The position numbers and the translations under genes were made by a program. From CAYMTN01 sp964393335 (GTDB lineage: Bacteria; Chloroflexota; Anaerolineae; Aggregatilineales; Aggregatilineaceae): a stretch of 12,455 nt of DNA. The notes under the pieces are model-generated. The model saw only the letters and a list, made by a program, of their open reading frames with translations, was not told where the DNA came from and ran no database searches. This document shows positions 1 through 6,230 of this stretch, piece after piece; positions within the stretch are counted from its first letter, which is position 1, and every line of letters starts with the position of its first letter. The stretch lies in assembly GCA_964393335.1 (NCBI GenBank), contig CAYMTN010000165.1, positions 1-12,455 of the forward strand, read 5' to 3'.

Positions 1-1
1 C

Positions 2-385
2 GCCAGTGGCGCGTTGATCGGGCACCTCAACCGGGTGCGGTCCGAACTGCGGCAGCGCTGTGAAACGGCGTGCGCGGCAGCCCGGCGCTCGCTGCCGCCC
101 GGCTCTGAATGGGTCGAGCCAAGCGGCGGGCTGTATTTGTGGGTGCGGCTGCCCGACGACGGCCCGACTGCCGCCGAGTTGTACGTCACGGCGATCCAAC
201 ACGGGGTCGCGTATGCGCCGGGGGCGCTGTTCCACACAGACGGCGGCGGCGGGCGTCATATCCGCCTGAACTTCGCCACCCACTCGCCTGCGCGCATTCA
301 AGAAGGATTCAAGCGCCTGGGAGACGCCTGGCAGGCGTGGCAGCAAACGTACGCGCCCGCTGTGCGGCGCACGCCGATTTTATAG
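2..385 (+). CDS. Fold-type I PLP-dependent aminotransferase or MocR-type regulator, C-terminal part (5' truncated)
   Basis: The reading frame is open from the left edge (first full codon at base 2) to TAG at 383-385, so only about the last 127 residues are present. PSGGLYLWVRLP is the typical start of the C-terminal small domain of class I/II aminotransferases. GVAYAPGALFHTDG followed by HIRLNFA carries the Arg that in this family binds the substrate alpha-carboxylate. The Lys that binds PLP lies upstream of the window. This tail is shared by stand-alone aminotransferases (for example 2-aminoadipate/aromatic types) and by MocR regulators, which add an N-terminal GntR helix-turn-helix domain; the visible part cannot separate them. 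A PdxR-like regulator is worth considering because pdxS lies 1.5 kb downstream. No terminator is seen before the next gene, 38 bases away. The TTG at 14 is not taken as the start because the homology continues upstream of it. Confidence 0.88.
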   Translation, partial: ASGALIGHLNRVRSELRQRCETACAAARRSLPPGSEWVEPSGGLYLWVRLPDDGPTAAELYVTAIQHGVAYAPGALFHTDGGGGRHIRLNFATHSPARIQEGFKRLGDAWQAWQQTYAPAVRRTPIL

Positions 386-423
386 GTTTTGGTTCCGTGC
401 CATCACACCAAAGGATACGGCTC

Positions 424-1779
424 ATGTCTCGTTTCACACGTTGGGGATGTACCGCTTGTGCGCTGCTTACCGCGCTGGCCGTCGTGCCGCTGCCAGTTTC
501 GGCGCAAGACTCAGGCCCCGAAGCGGCGGCGGAAGCCGTCGCACAGGCGATGGTCGATAACCTGGTCGCCGGAAATTACGAAGCCGCCATCGCCGACTTC
601 GACGCTACCATGCAGGACCTGATGCCTGTCTCCGTCACGCAGCAAGCCTGGGAGTCGGTTCTCGCACAGACCGGCGCGTACCAGGCGCAGTTGGGCATCC
701 AGTCACAACCAAAGGAAGGCCATACCATCGTCGTGATCACGCTGCAATTCGAGCGGGCCGTGATCGACGTGCAAACCACCATTGACGCTGCCGGGAAGAT
801 CAACGGCCTGTATTTCCGGCCCGGCAAAACGCCGCAGCCGGATTGGGAACCGCCCGCCTATGCAGATACAACCGCCTTCACTGAGCAGGACATCACGCTC
901 AATGCAGGCACCGAGTGGGAACTGCCTGGCACGCTCAGCTTGCCGGTGGGGGATGGCCCCTTCCCGGCGGTGGTGCTGGTACACGGGTCCGGCCCGAACG
1001 ACCGTGACGAAACAATCGGCCCGAACAAGCCGTTCCGCGATCTGGCATGGGGACTGGCGTCAAATGGCATTGCCGTGCTGCGATATGACAAACGCACGCT
1101 GGTGCACGGGCAGGCAATGGCTGCCCTGCCGGGCCTGACGGTCCAGGAAGAAACCATCGACGATGCGCTGGCCGCCGCCGCGCTGCTGCGCGACACAGAC
1201 GGGATCGATCCGCAGCGCGTGTTCGTGTTAGGGCACAGCCTGGGCGGGTATCTCGCGCCGCGCATCGCCGCGCAGACGACTGATCTCGCCGGAATCATCA
1301 TCATGGCAGGCACCACGCGCCCGCTGGAAGACGTCACGCTAGATCAGGTGGCGTACCTGCTGTCGCTGAACGATGGCATGTCAGATAACGAGCGGACGCA
1401 GTTGCAGTCACTCGCCGCCGAAGCGGAACGCGTGAAAACGATTGACGACTCGACCGATCCGTCGGCGCTCTATATGGGAGTCCCGGCGGCCTACTGGCGT
1501 GACCTGCACCAGTACGACCCGGTCGCCGTCGCGCAAACGCTCACGCTCCCGATGTTGATCGTGCAAGGCGAGCGCGACTATCAGGTCACGATGGCCGATT
1601 TTCAGGGCTGGCAGGCTGGCCTGGCCGGGCGGGACAATGTCACGTTCATCGCGTACCCTGACCTGAATCACCTGTTCATCAGCGGCGAAGGTATGAGCAC
1701 CCCGGCGGAATACGAGCAGCCGGGCCACGTCGCGGCTGCCGTGATTGGCGATCTTGCCAGTTGGATTCTGGCCCAGTAA
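424..1779 (+). CDS. Secreted alpha/beta hydrolase with N-terminal DUF3887-like domain
   Basis: A 451-residue protein. I chose ATG 424 because AAGGA (411-415) lies 8 bases upstream and because it gives a Sec signal peptide: basic N-end, hydrophobic stretch about residues 10-25, cleavage likely after VSA27. The frame is open further upstream but overlaps the previous gene. Residues about 35-140 (repeated AEAVAQAMV, NLVAGNYEAAIADF, then a beta-rich part ending in YFRPG) resemble the DUF3887 domain often placed ahead of secreted hydrolases. From about 150 to the end is an alpha/beta hydrolase: VHGSGPNDRDE, nucleophile in GHSLGG (Ser272), acid Asp385 in QGERDYQV and His416 in DLNHLF. This arrangement is known from exported esterase-like proteins of unclear substrate. 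Whether it is released or held at the cell surface is not visible; there is no lipobox. Substrate unknown. Confidence 0.9.
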   Translation: MSRFTRWGCTACALLTALAVVPLPVSAQDSGPEAAAEAVAQAMVDNLVAGNYEAAIADFDATMQDLMPVSVTQQAWESVLAQTGAYQAQLGIQSQPKEGHTIVVITLQFERAVIDVQTTIDAAGKINGLYFRPGKTPQPDWEPPAYADTTAFTEQDITLNAGTEWELPGTLSLPVGDGPFPAVVLVHGSGPNDRDETIGPNKPFRDLAWGLASNGIAVLRYDKRTLVHGQAMAALPGLTVQEETIDDALAAAALLRDTDGIDPQRVFVLGHSLGGYLAPRIAAQTTDLAGIIIMAGTTRPLEDVTLDQVAYLLSLNDGMSDNERTQLQSLAAEAERVKTIDDSTDPSALYMGVPAAYWRDLHQYDPVAVAQTLTLPMLIVQGERDYQVTMADFQGWQAGLAGRDNVTFIAYPDLNHLFISGEGMSTPAEYEQPGHVAAAVIGDLASWILAQ

Positions 1780-1860
1780 CCTGTACGCTTTTAATGATCT
1801 CGCGCGCAACCCGGACTCTTCATGTCCGCGACCGTGCGACACAGTTTGAGGAGAAAACAC

Positions 1861-2778
1861 ATGGCAAACAACAACACAACCCCATCGGGTAATGGCGCAC
1901 AAAAGGGAACCGAAACACTCAAGCGCGGCCTGGCGCAAATGCTAAAGGGCGGCGTGATCATGGACGTGGTGACACCCGAACACGCCCAGATCGCCGAAGA
2001 AGCGGGCGCGGTCGCCGTGATGGCGCTGGAACGCGTCCCGGCGGATATTCGCGCGGTGGGCGGCGTCGCCCGGATGAGCGATCCCGGCCTGGTCCAGCGC
2101 ATCATGGACTCGGTCAGCATCCCCGTGATGGCGAAGTGCCGCATCGGGCATTTTGTCGAGGCGCAGGTGCTCGAAGCGCTCGGCATCGACTACATCGACG
2201 AAAGTGAAGTGTTGACACCCGCCGACGAGCAGTACCACATCGACAAGCGCGCGTTTAAGGTGCCGTTTGTGTGCGGCTGCCGCAACCTGGGCGAAGCCCT
2301 GCGGCGCATTGGCGAAGGCGCGGCGATGATCCGCACGAAGGGTGAAGCGGGGACCGGCGACGTGGTCGAGGCCGTGCGCCATGCGCGCGCTGTGCTGGGC
2401 GAGATTCGCCGCCTGCAAGTGATGCGTCCCGACGAGTGGATGAGCTATGCCAAAGAGATCGGCGCACCGTACGCCCTGATCCAGGAAACGGCTGAGTTGG
2501 GACGGCTGCCGGTCGTAAACTTCGCGGCGGGCGGCATCGCCACGCCCGCCGACGCGGCGCTGATGATGCAGTTGGGCGTGGACGGCGTGTTTGTCGGGTC
2601 CGGCATTTTCAAGAGCGGTGATCCGGCCAAACGCGCCAAGGCGATTGTCGAAGCGACGACGCATTTCAACGATCCGCAGATTATCGCCGACGTCAGCCGC
2701 GATCTCGGCGAACCGATGGTGGGCATCAACGTGACCGGCATGGACGACTCCGAGCGCATCGCCACGCGCGGGTGGTAG
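1861..2778 (+). CDS. pdxS: Pyridoxal 5'-phosphate synthase subunit PdxS
   Basis: A 305-residue protein matching PdxS (Pdx1/SNZ) along its whole length; relatives are about 290-300 residues. It is the (beta/alpha)8-barrel synthase that builds PLP from ribose 5-phosphate, glyceraldehyde 3-phosphate and ammonia in the cytoplasm. Diagnostic stretches are GGVIMDVVTPEHA, ALERVPADIRA, the YIDESEVLTPAD block and the SERIATRGW tail. The two catalytic lysines are visible: Lys92 in MAKCRIGH and Lys160 in RTKGEAGTG. Their 68-residue spacing equals that of Lys81/Lys149 in Bacillus PdxS. The start is fixed by GAGGAG 8 bases upstream of ATG 1861; the first about 20 residues (Asn/Thr rich) are a variable tail. 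The glutaminase PdxT that supplies ammonia is usually encoded next door but is absent here: a terminator and a convergent gene follow. Confidence 0.97.
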   Translation: MANNNTTPSGNGAQKGTETLKRGLAQMLKGGVIMDVVTPEHAQIAEEAGAVAVMALERVPADIRAVGGVARMSDPGLVQRIMDSVSIPVMAKCRIGHFVEAQVLEALGIDYIDESEVLTPADEQYHIDKRAFKVPFVCGCRNLGEALRRIGEGAAMIRTKGEAGTGDVVEAVRHARAVLGEIRRLQVMRPDEWMSYAKEIGAPYALIQETAELGRLPVVNFAAGGIATPADAALMMQLGVDGVFVGSGIFKSGDPAKRAKAIVEATTHFNDPQIIADVSRDLGEPMVGINVTGMDDSERIATRGW

Positions 2779-2809
2779 CTGTTCCGCCCGAACAGAAGTG
2801 AATCCATAG

Positions 2810-2873
2810 AAGTCACGAGAAATGGGTTCCTGGGCGCAGCAAGCAGCGCCCCTACGAATTACTCTCATGACTT
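2810..2873. repeat. Nested inverted-repeat (REP/MITE-like) element after pdxS
   Basis: The outer arms AAGTCACGAGA (2810-2820) and TCTCATGACTT (2863-2873) are inverted repeats matching at 10 of 11 positions. Inside them are AAT/ATT and a GC arm pair, GGGCGC (2832-2837) and GCGCCC (2846-2851). The whole can fold into one long imperfect hairpin. It begins 31 bases after the pdxS stop and ends 20 bases before the terminator. The core resembles the palindromic GGGCGC/GCGCCCCTAC elements dispersed between genes in some environmental bacteria; that resemblance is from memory. No coding sequence is seen in it. Confidence 0.5.
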
Positions 2874-2893
2874 TCGTTGATCTACTGCGAAGG

Positions 2894-2927
2894 AAGGCCT
2901 GTGCATGGTGCATGTACGGGCCTTTTT
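2894..2927 (+). terminator. Rho-independent terminator of pdxS
   Basis: AAGGCCTGTGCAT (2894-2906) pairs with ATGTACGGGCCTT (2912-2924) around the loop GGTGC. The stem is 13 base pairs including two G-T wobbles, and the sequence runs directly into five Ts (2923-2927). It lies between the convergent ends of pdxS and the minus-strand hydrolase. The opposite strand has only a broken T tract (CCTTCCTTCG), so it would be a weaker terminator for the hydrolase. Confidence 0.8.
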
Positions 2928-2949
2928 CGCGGACTGCGCGGCGATACGC

Positions 2950-3726
2950 CTATTGCGTCCACGACGAGGCTGATAACCACGCCCGGATTGCGTCGATAAC
3001 CGTCGCGGCGCGTTCCAGGGGGAACATGTGACCCGCCCCTTCGATGACGACCAGCCGCGCGTTGGGAATCCGCTCGGCCAGCGTGACGCTGAATTTGAGC
3101 TTGACCATGCGATCCGCGTCCGACCCCAGTACGAGCGTCGGCGCGGCGATCTGGTCAAGATACGGGCGCGCGTCGAAGGCCTGGCACGCCAGGTAATCGG
3201 CCTGGAGTACGCCGGGATCGACGGCACGCAGCCGCCGGCGTCCTTCATCTTTGACGGCCTCAGGGACCGCCTCGCCCCACGACCAATCGGTCAGCCAATC
3301 GACCGCCGCGTCATGCTCGGTGATGATCTGCTGGGCGAGCGTAGGAGCCACCGGCAGCTTGCTGCCCGTGCCGGCCAGAATCAAGCCCGCCGCGCGATCC
3401 GGCATGGTGATCCCGATCTGCTGCGCGATAGCGCCTCCCATGCTGTGCCCCGCGATGATGGCCCGCTCAATTGCCAGCGCGGAGAGAAATTCACAGACGA
3501 TTTCCGCATAATCCAGTGTATCGCGGCGGCCCGGCCCTTCAGAGAGTCCGTGCCCCGGCAAGTCGACGGTGAGCACGTGCGCACCGGGCAACTGCTGCAA
3601 CCCCTGCGGCCAGTCAAACCGGGAGCCGCCCGCACCATGCACCAGGACCAGCGGCGGATAAGGTGTCGTCGCGGCCTTGTGTTCGAGGTAAAAAAGCGGC
3701 GTGTTCGCCACATTCACAGTCGGCAT
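2950..3726 (-). CDS. Alpha/beta-fold hydrolase
   Basis: A 258-residue cytoplasmic protein without signal peptide, close to the usual 250-280 of single-domain alpha/beta hydrolases. The oxyanion-hole motif is HGAGG (30-34), followed by DLPGHGLSEG (55-64). The nucleophile is Ser95 in GHSMGG, the acid Asp205 in GSDADR and the base His233 in GAGHMFPLE. A helical lid region lies between about residues 125 and 190. Start ATG (complement of 3724-3726) has GGGGAG about 9 bases upstream on the minus strand. The sequence resembles the broad group annotated as 3-oxoadipate enol-lactonase/BioH-like hydrolases, but the fold is too promiscuous to name a substrate. It is monocistronic and convergent with pdxS, with no functional link visible to either neighbour. 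Confidence 0.93.
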   Translation of the reverse strand: MPTVNVANTPLFYLEHKAATTPYPPLVLVHGAGGSRFDWPQGLQQLPGAHVLTVDLPGHGLSEGPGRRDTLDYAEIVCEFLSALAIERAIIAGHSMGGAIAQQIGITMPDRAAGLILAGTGSKLPVAPTLAQQIITEHDAAVDWLTDWSWGEAVPEAVKDEGRRRLRAVDPGVLQADYLACQAFDARPYLDQIAAPTLVLGSDADRMVKLKFSVTLAERIPNARLVVIEGAGHMFPLERAATVIDAIRAWLSASSWTQ

Positions 3727-3881
3727 CGATCATGACTCCCCGTCCTACCCCAACCGTACGATGCGCCAAGTCTACCGCCGAACAGCGCCAGAATCCAACC
3801 GCAGGGTAATCGCACCAAATCCGATGAGGGCGGAGCCGCTGCCACGCGATGCAATTAGGCTGTCACCGGGCGCAGATGCGC

Positions 3882-3911
3882 TTGCCGGATAGCTGGTGTT
3901 GCTGGTACAAT
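3882..3911 (+). promoter_or_regulatory. Candidate sigma70-type promoter
   Basis: TTGCCG (3882-3887) and TACAAT (3906-3911) are separated by 18 bases. The match to the consensus is fair. If used, it would give a leader of about 295 bases that runs through the repeat array, or it may serve an unseen small transcript. Sequence match only. Confidence 0.3.
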
Positions 3912-4030
3912 TCTGAGTGCCGCGTGTCATGGCGTACCACCCTGCCGCGCCGTTGCACATGGCGGGTTTTCGTCCCGGCACCGGCAGGCCCCTTTATGGT
4001 TTCAAATCATTCCCTCAATCCCATCTTGAT

Positions 4031-4093
4031 TCTGCACTGTTTTTGCACTATTTTGCACTGTCACTGCGCCAGGTTTGCACTGGGTTTGCAGTC
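4031..4093 (+). repeat. Helically phased TTTGCACTG direct repeats (probable regulator-binding array)
   Basis: Five copies of a 9-mer are seen: TCTGCACTG (4031), TTTGCACTA (4042), TTTGCACTG (4052), TTTGCACTG (4074) and TTTGCAGTC (4085). The start-to-start distances are 11, 10, 22 and 11 bases, that is one or two DNA turns; the vacant slot near 4063 holds a degenerate CACTGC. All copies therefore face the same side of the helix. The array ends 6 bases before the -35-like TTGACT. This is the layout expected for a regulator that binds direct repeats co-operatively at the transporter promoter. The regulator is not encoded in the window. Confidence 0.65.
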
Positions 4094-4099
4094 AGGCTA

Positions 4100-4126
4100 T
4101 TGACTCGCCTGTTGGGACCGTACTAT
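4100..4126 (+). promoter_or_regulatory. Candidate promoter of the sugar transporter operon
   Basis: TTGACT (4100-4105, five of six consensus bases) is followed after 15 bases by TACTAT (4121-4126). The spacer is short, and TACAAT (4129-4134) is an alternative -10 but 23 bases away. A sub-optimal core promoter next to a binding array fits activator dependence. The leader would be about 80 bases, ending in AAGGAGG. Confidence 0.45.
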
Positions 4127-4198
4127 CGTACAATTGAGAAACCAAGATGGCTTGATGTCGGAAGTCTGCGGCTGTGTGATCGAATACAAATGTATGCC

Positions 4199-4205
4199 AA
4201 GGAGG
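4199..4205 (+). promoter_or_regulatory. Strong ribosome-binding site for the ABC ATPase (supports the GTG start)
   Basis: AAGGAGG is a near-perfect Shine-Dalgarno 7 bases before GTG 4213. It decides for this GTG over the in-frame ATG at residue 12. Confidence 0.85.
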
Positions 4206-4212
4206 TTTTCTT

Positions 4213-4998
4213 GTGGTTGAAGATAATGACCAGTACGCCCTGCGGATGGTCCATATCGAAAAATATTTTGGCCTGGTGTGCGCGCTCAAGGATATTAATC
4301 TGGTAATTGGCCGCAACGAAATAGTCGGACTAATCGGGGATAACGGTGCCGGTAAATCGACGCTGGTGAAAGTCCTGACCGGGGTGCACCGTCCCACCAG
4401 GGGCGAGTTTTACATTGCCGGACGCAAGGTGGACCAACGAACTTACAGCGTCAAGCAGGCCCACGCGTATGGCATCGAAACCGTGTACCAGGACAAATCA
4501 CTCGGTGAGAAACAAGCCCTGTGGCGCAATTTCTTCATTGGACGTCAGGTTGCGGGCCCATTTGGATTCATCAACGTCAAAGAGGAAAAGCGCATCGCCC
4601 ACGAGATCATGGTCAACACGATCGGCTTTCGTGGCCGGGGCATTACGGTCGATTCGAAGGTGAACAAGCTGTCTGGCGGTGAGCGCCAGGGGGTTGCCAT
4701 CGGCAGGGCCATGCATTTCGAAGCCGAGCTGATCGTTCTCGACGAGCCGACAGTTGCGCTGTCCCTGAAGGAAGTGCACAAGGTACTCAACTTCGTGAAC
4801 AAGATCAAGGAGGGCGGCAAAGCGTGCATTTATATCTCTCACAACATTCAGGACGTGTACGAGATCGCCGACCGGTTTGTCGTCCTGGATCGTGGCGAGG
4901 TTGTGGCGAGTATTGACAAGGACAAGACATCTTTGAAGGCGTTGGATGAATTTTTGCTTGAATATGCTCACGGTCTGAAAGATAAGCTTGGCTCATGA
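4213..4998 (+). CDS. CUT2-family sugar ABC transporter, ATP-binding protein (single ABC domain)
   Basis: A 261-residue cytoplasmic ATPase that would power the permease encoded next. Motifs run in order: Walker A GDNGAGKST (42-50), Q-loop Gln93 in VYQDKSL, signature LSGGE (153-157), Walker B IVLDEPT (174-180, catalytic Glu178) and switch His210 in ISHN. The phrases NGAGKSTLVKVLTGVHRPTRGE and VYQDKSL are typical of the carbohydrate-uptake-2 (ribose/xylose/fructose) group. Most members (RbsA, XylG, MglA) carry two ABC domains in about 500 residues; this one has a single domain, as in FrcA-like systems, so it should act as a homodimer. GTG start with a strong ribosome-binding site. It overlaps the permease by the ATGA at 4995-4998, indicating coupled translation. 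Substrate cannot be told from the ATPase. Confidence 0.94.
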   Translation: MVEDNDQYALRMVHIEKYFGLVCALKDINLVIGRNEIVGLIGDNGAGKSTLVKVLTGVHRPTRGEFYIAGRKVDQRTYSVKQAHAYGIETVYQDKSLGEKQALWRNFFIGRQVAGPFGFINVKEEKRIAHEIMVNTIGFRGRGITVDSKVNKLSGGERQGVAIGRAMHFEAELIVLDEPTVALSLKEVHKVLNFVNKIKEGGKACIYISHNIQDVYEIADRFVVLDRGEVVASIDKDKTSLKALDEFLLEYAHGLKDKLGS

Positions 4999-6101
4999 AA
5001 CGACTTCGCTCACTCATTAGGTTCTTAGGCAAGATTGAAGGTTTTCCGATCCTGATGGTCTTGCTGGTCCTGTACATCTTATTCATGATCACGGCACCAG
5101 ACGTGTTTTTGAAGTGGCGCATTTACATGTCGTTCTTGCAGACAGTATCCCCGCCGCTCATTCTTGCTTTGGGACTCACCTTCGTCATTACGGCGGGGGA
5201 GATCGACCTGAGCTTCCCGGCAGTCGTCGCGTTTTCCGGCTATGTCTTCACCTGGAGCTTCAAGACCTTCAGCGGCAGCGTCGATCCCTCATTGGCAGCC
5301 CTGGGCGGACTGGTGCTCGCCCTGGCCGCCGGCGCGATGGTCGGTTATATCAACGGCATCATCGTGGCGCGGCTCGGTGTGCCGTCGATTATGGCGACCC
5401 TCGCCGCGCAGTTCTTCTGGTACGGCGTTACGGTCCTGCTGGCTGGCGGTCTTCAAGCGGCGCTGAAGACGATCGAGGACAATTCCGTTCACCAAATCCT
5501 CACGGGCCGGATCTATGGCGTCATTCCCGACCCGGCTCGCGGCAGGATCGGCATACCCACCCAGGCGTTCTGGGCCCTGGGGCTGGCGGTAGTCCTGTGG
5601 TTTCTTTTGAACCGGCACAAGTTCGGCGAGGCGGTGATGTTCATCGGCGACAATCCCAACGTCGCCCGTGTGATGGGCATCAATGTCGAGACGACCCGTA
5701 TCCAACTCTTCACGATGATGGGTGTAATCGCCGCGTTCGCGGGCGTGATCCTGACCCTGGAAATGAGAGTCTTCTATCCGACCCAGGGCCAGGGTATGCT
5801 GCTGCCGGTTATGGCTGCCGTCTTCATCGGTGGAACGTCAATCGCTGGCGGCGTGGGCGTGATCGTCGGAACGGTTTTCGGGGCTTACGTCATCGGCTCG
5901 CTGGAAGCAGGAGTCGTCGCCACCGGGATCAGCGGCTTTTGGGTGCCGCTGGTACAGGGCGTCGTGATGGGTGCCTCGGTCATACTGAACACCATTATTG
6001 GGCAGGGTGATCTTTCTGCGATTACAGCACAGTTCCGCCACTGGAGCACGTTCGCGCGACCGGAAGGCCACGAAATGCTCCCACCTGATGGCGCAGACTG
6101 A
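4995..6101 (+). CDS. CUT2-family sugar ABC transporter, permease
   Basis: A 368-residue inner-membrane protein of the RbsC/XylH/FrcC type (BPD_transp_2 family). Hydrophobic segments lie at about 17-38, 51-66, 74-88, 98-118, 131-150, 190-206, 235-256, 270-285, 287-310 and 315-335. Family hallmarks are ITAGEIDLSFPA (65-76), GYINGIIVARLGVPSIMATL (117-136), GDNPNVARVMGINV (218-231, cytoplasmic coupling region) and GGTSIAGGVG (279-288). At 368 residues it is longer than RbsC (about 320): roughly 25 extra residues lie at the hydrophilic C-terminal end, plus a loop at about 155-188. ATG 4995 overlaps the ATPase stop by 4 bases. The expected position in the complex is a homodimer gated by the upstream ATPase and loaded by one or both binding proteins downstream. 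Confidence 0.95.
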   Translation: MKRLRSLIRFLGKIEGFPILMVLLVLYILFMITAPDVFLKWRIYMSFLQTVSPPLILALGLTFVITAGEIDLSFPAVVAFSGYVFTWSFKTFSGSVDPSLAALGGLVLALAAGAMVGYINGIIVARLGVPSIMATLAAQFFWYGVTVLLAGGLQAALKTIEDNSVHQILTGRIYGVIPDPARGRIGIPTQAFWALGLAVVLWFLLNRHKFGEAVMFIGDNPNVARVMGINVETTRIQLFTMMGVIAAFAGVILTLEMRVFYPTQGQGMLLPVMAAVFIGGTSIAGGVGVIVGTVFGAYVIGSLEAGVVATGISGFWVPLVQGVVMGASVILNTIIGQGDLSAITAQFRHWSTFARPEGHEMLPPDGAD

Positions 6102-6230
6102 AAACATCGCGCACAAGGTTACACAGGATGAGCATGTAGGAAGGGGGCAACTATCGAGTTTCAAACAAACGTGTAGATTCCACCCGGTTCATCTAAATAG
6201 TAAACGAAGGACCAGAAAAAGGAGTTTGGC

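Larger units (their letters stand above)
3727..4212. other. 486-base non-coding regulatory region between divergent units
   Basis: This stretch separates the start of the minus-strand hydrolase from the start of the + strand transporter, so it must hold promoters for both. Short open frames on either strand (for example 3772-3981 minus) have no convincing ribosome-binding site and no recognisable domain. What can be seen: a possible promoter at 3882-3911, a phased repeat array at 4031-4093, a second possible promoter at 4100-4126, an ATACA-AA-TGTAT dyad at 4184-4195 and a strong Shine-Dalgarno at 4199-4205. The sequence from about 4000 on is visibly more AT-rich than the flanking genes. Confidence 0.7.

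Noticed and set aside
109..423. Upstream extension of the secreted hydrolase frame to base 109
   Set aside because: It overlaps the aminotransferase in another frame, reads as Arg/Ala-rich noise, and would bury the signal peptide. ATG 424 has a good ribosome-binding site.
1942..2913. 323-codon open frame antisense to pdxS
   Set aside because: Composition artefact of GC-rich DNA: His/Arg/Ala-rich with no recognisable domain, while pdxS on the other strand is certain.
3028..3735. 235-codon + strand frame opposite the minus-strand hydrolase
   Set aside because: Arg-rich shadow of a well-supported catalytic-triad hydrolase on the minus strand.
3772..3981. 69-codon minus-strand frame in the intergenic region
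   Set aside because: No clear ribosome-binding site, no domain, and it would sit in the promoter region. The SASAPGDSLIASRGSGSALIGFG part could be a remnant, but nothing supports it.
4031..4093. CRISPR array
   Set aside because: Units are 9 bases with 1-2 base gaps. There is no 25-40 base repeat, no spacers and no cas genes.
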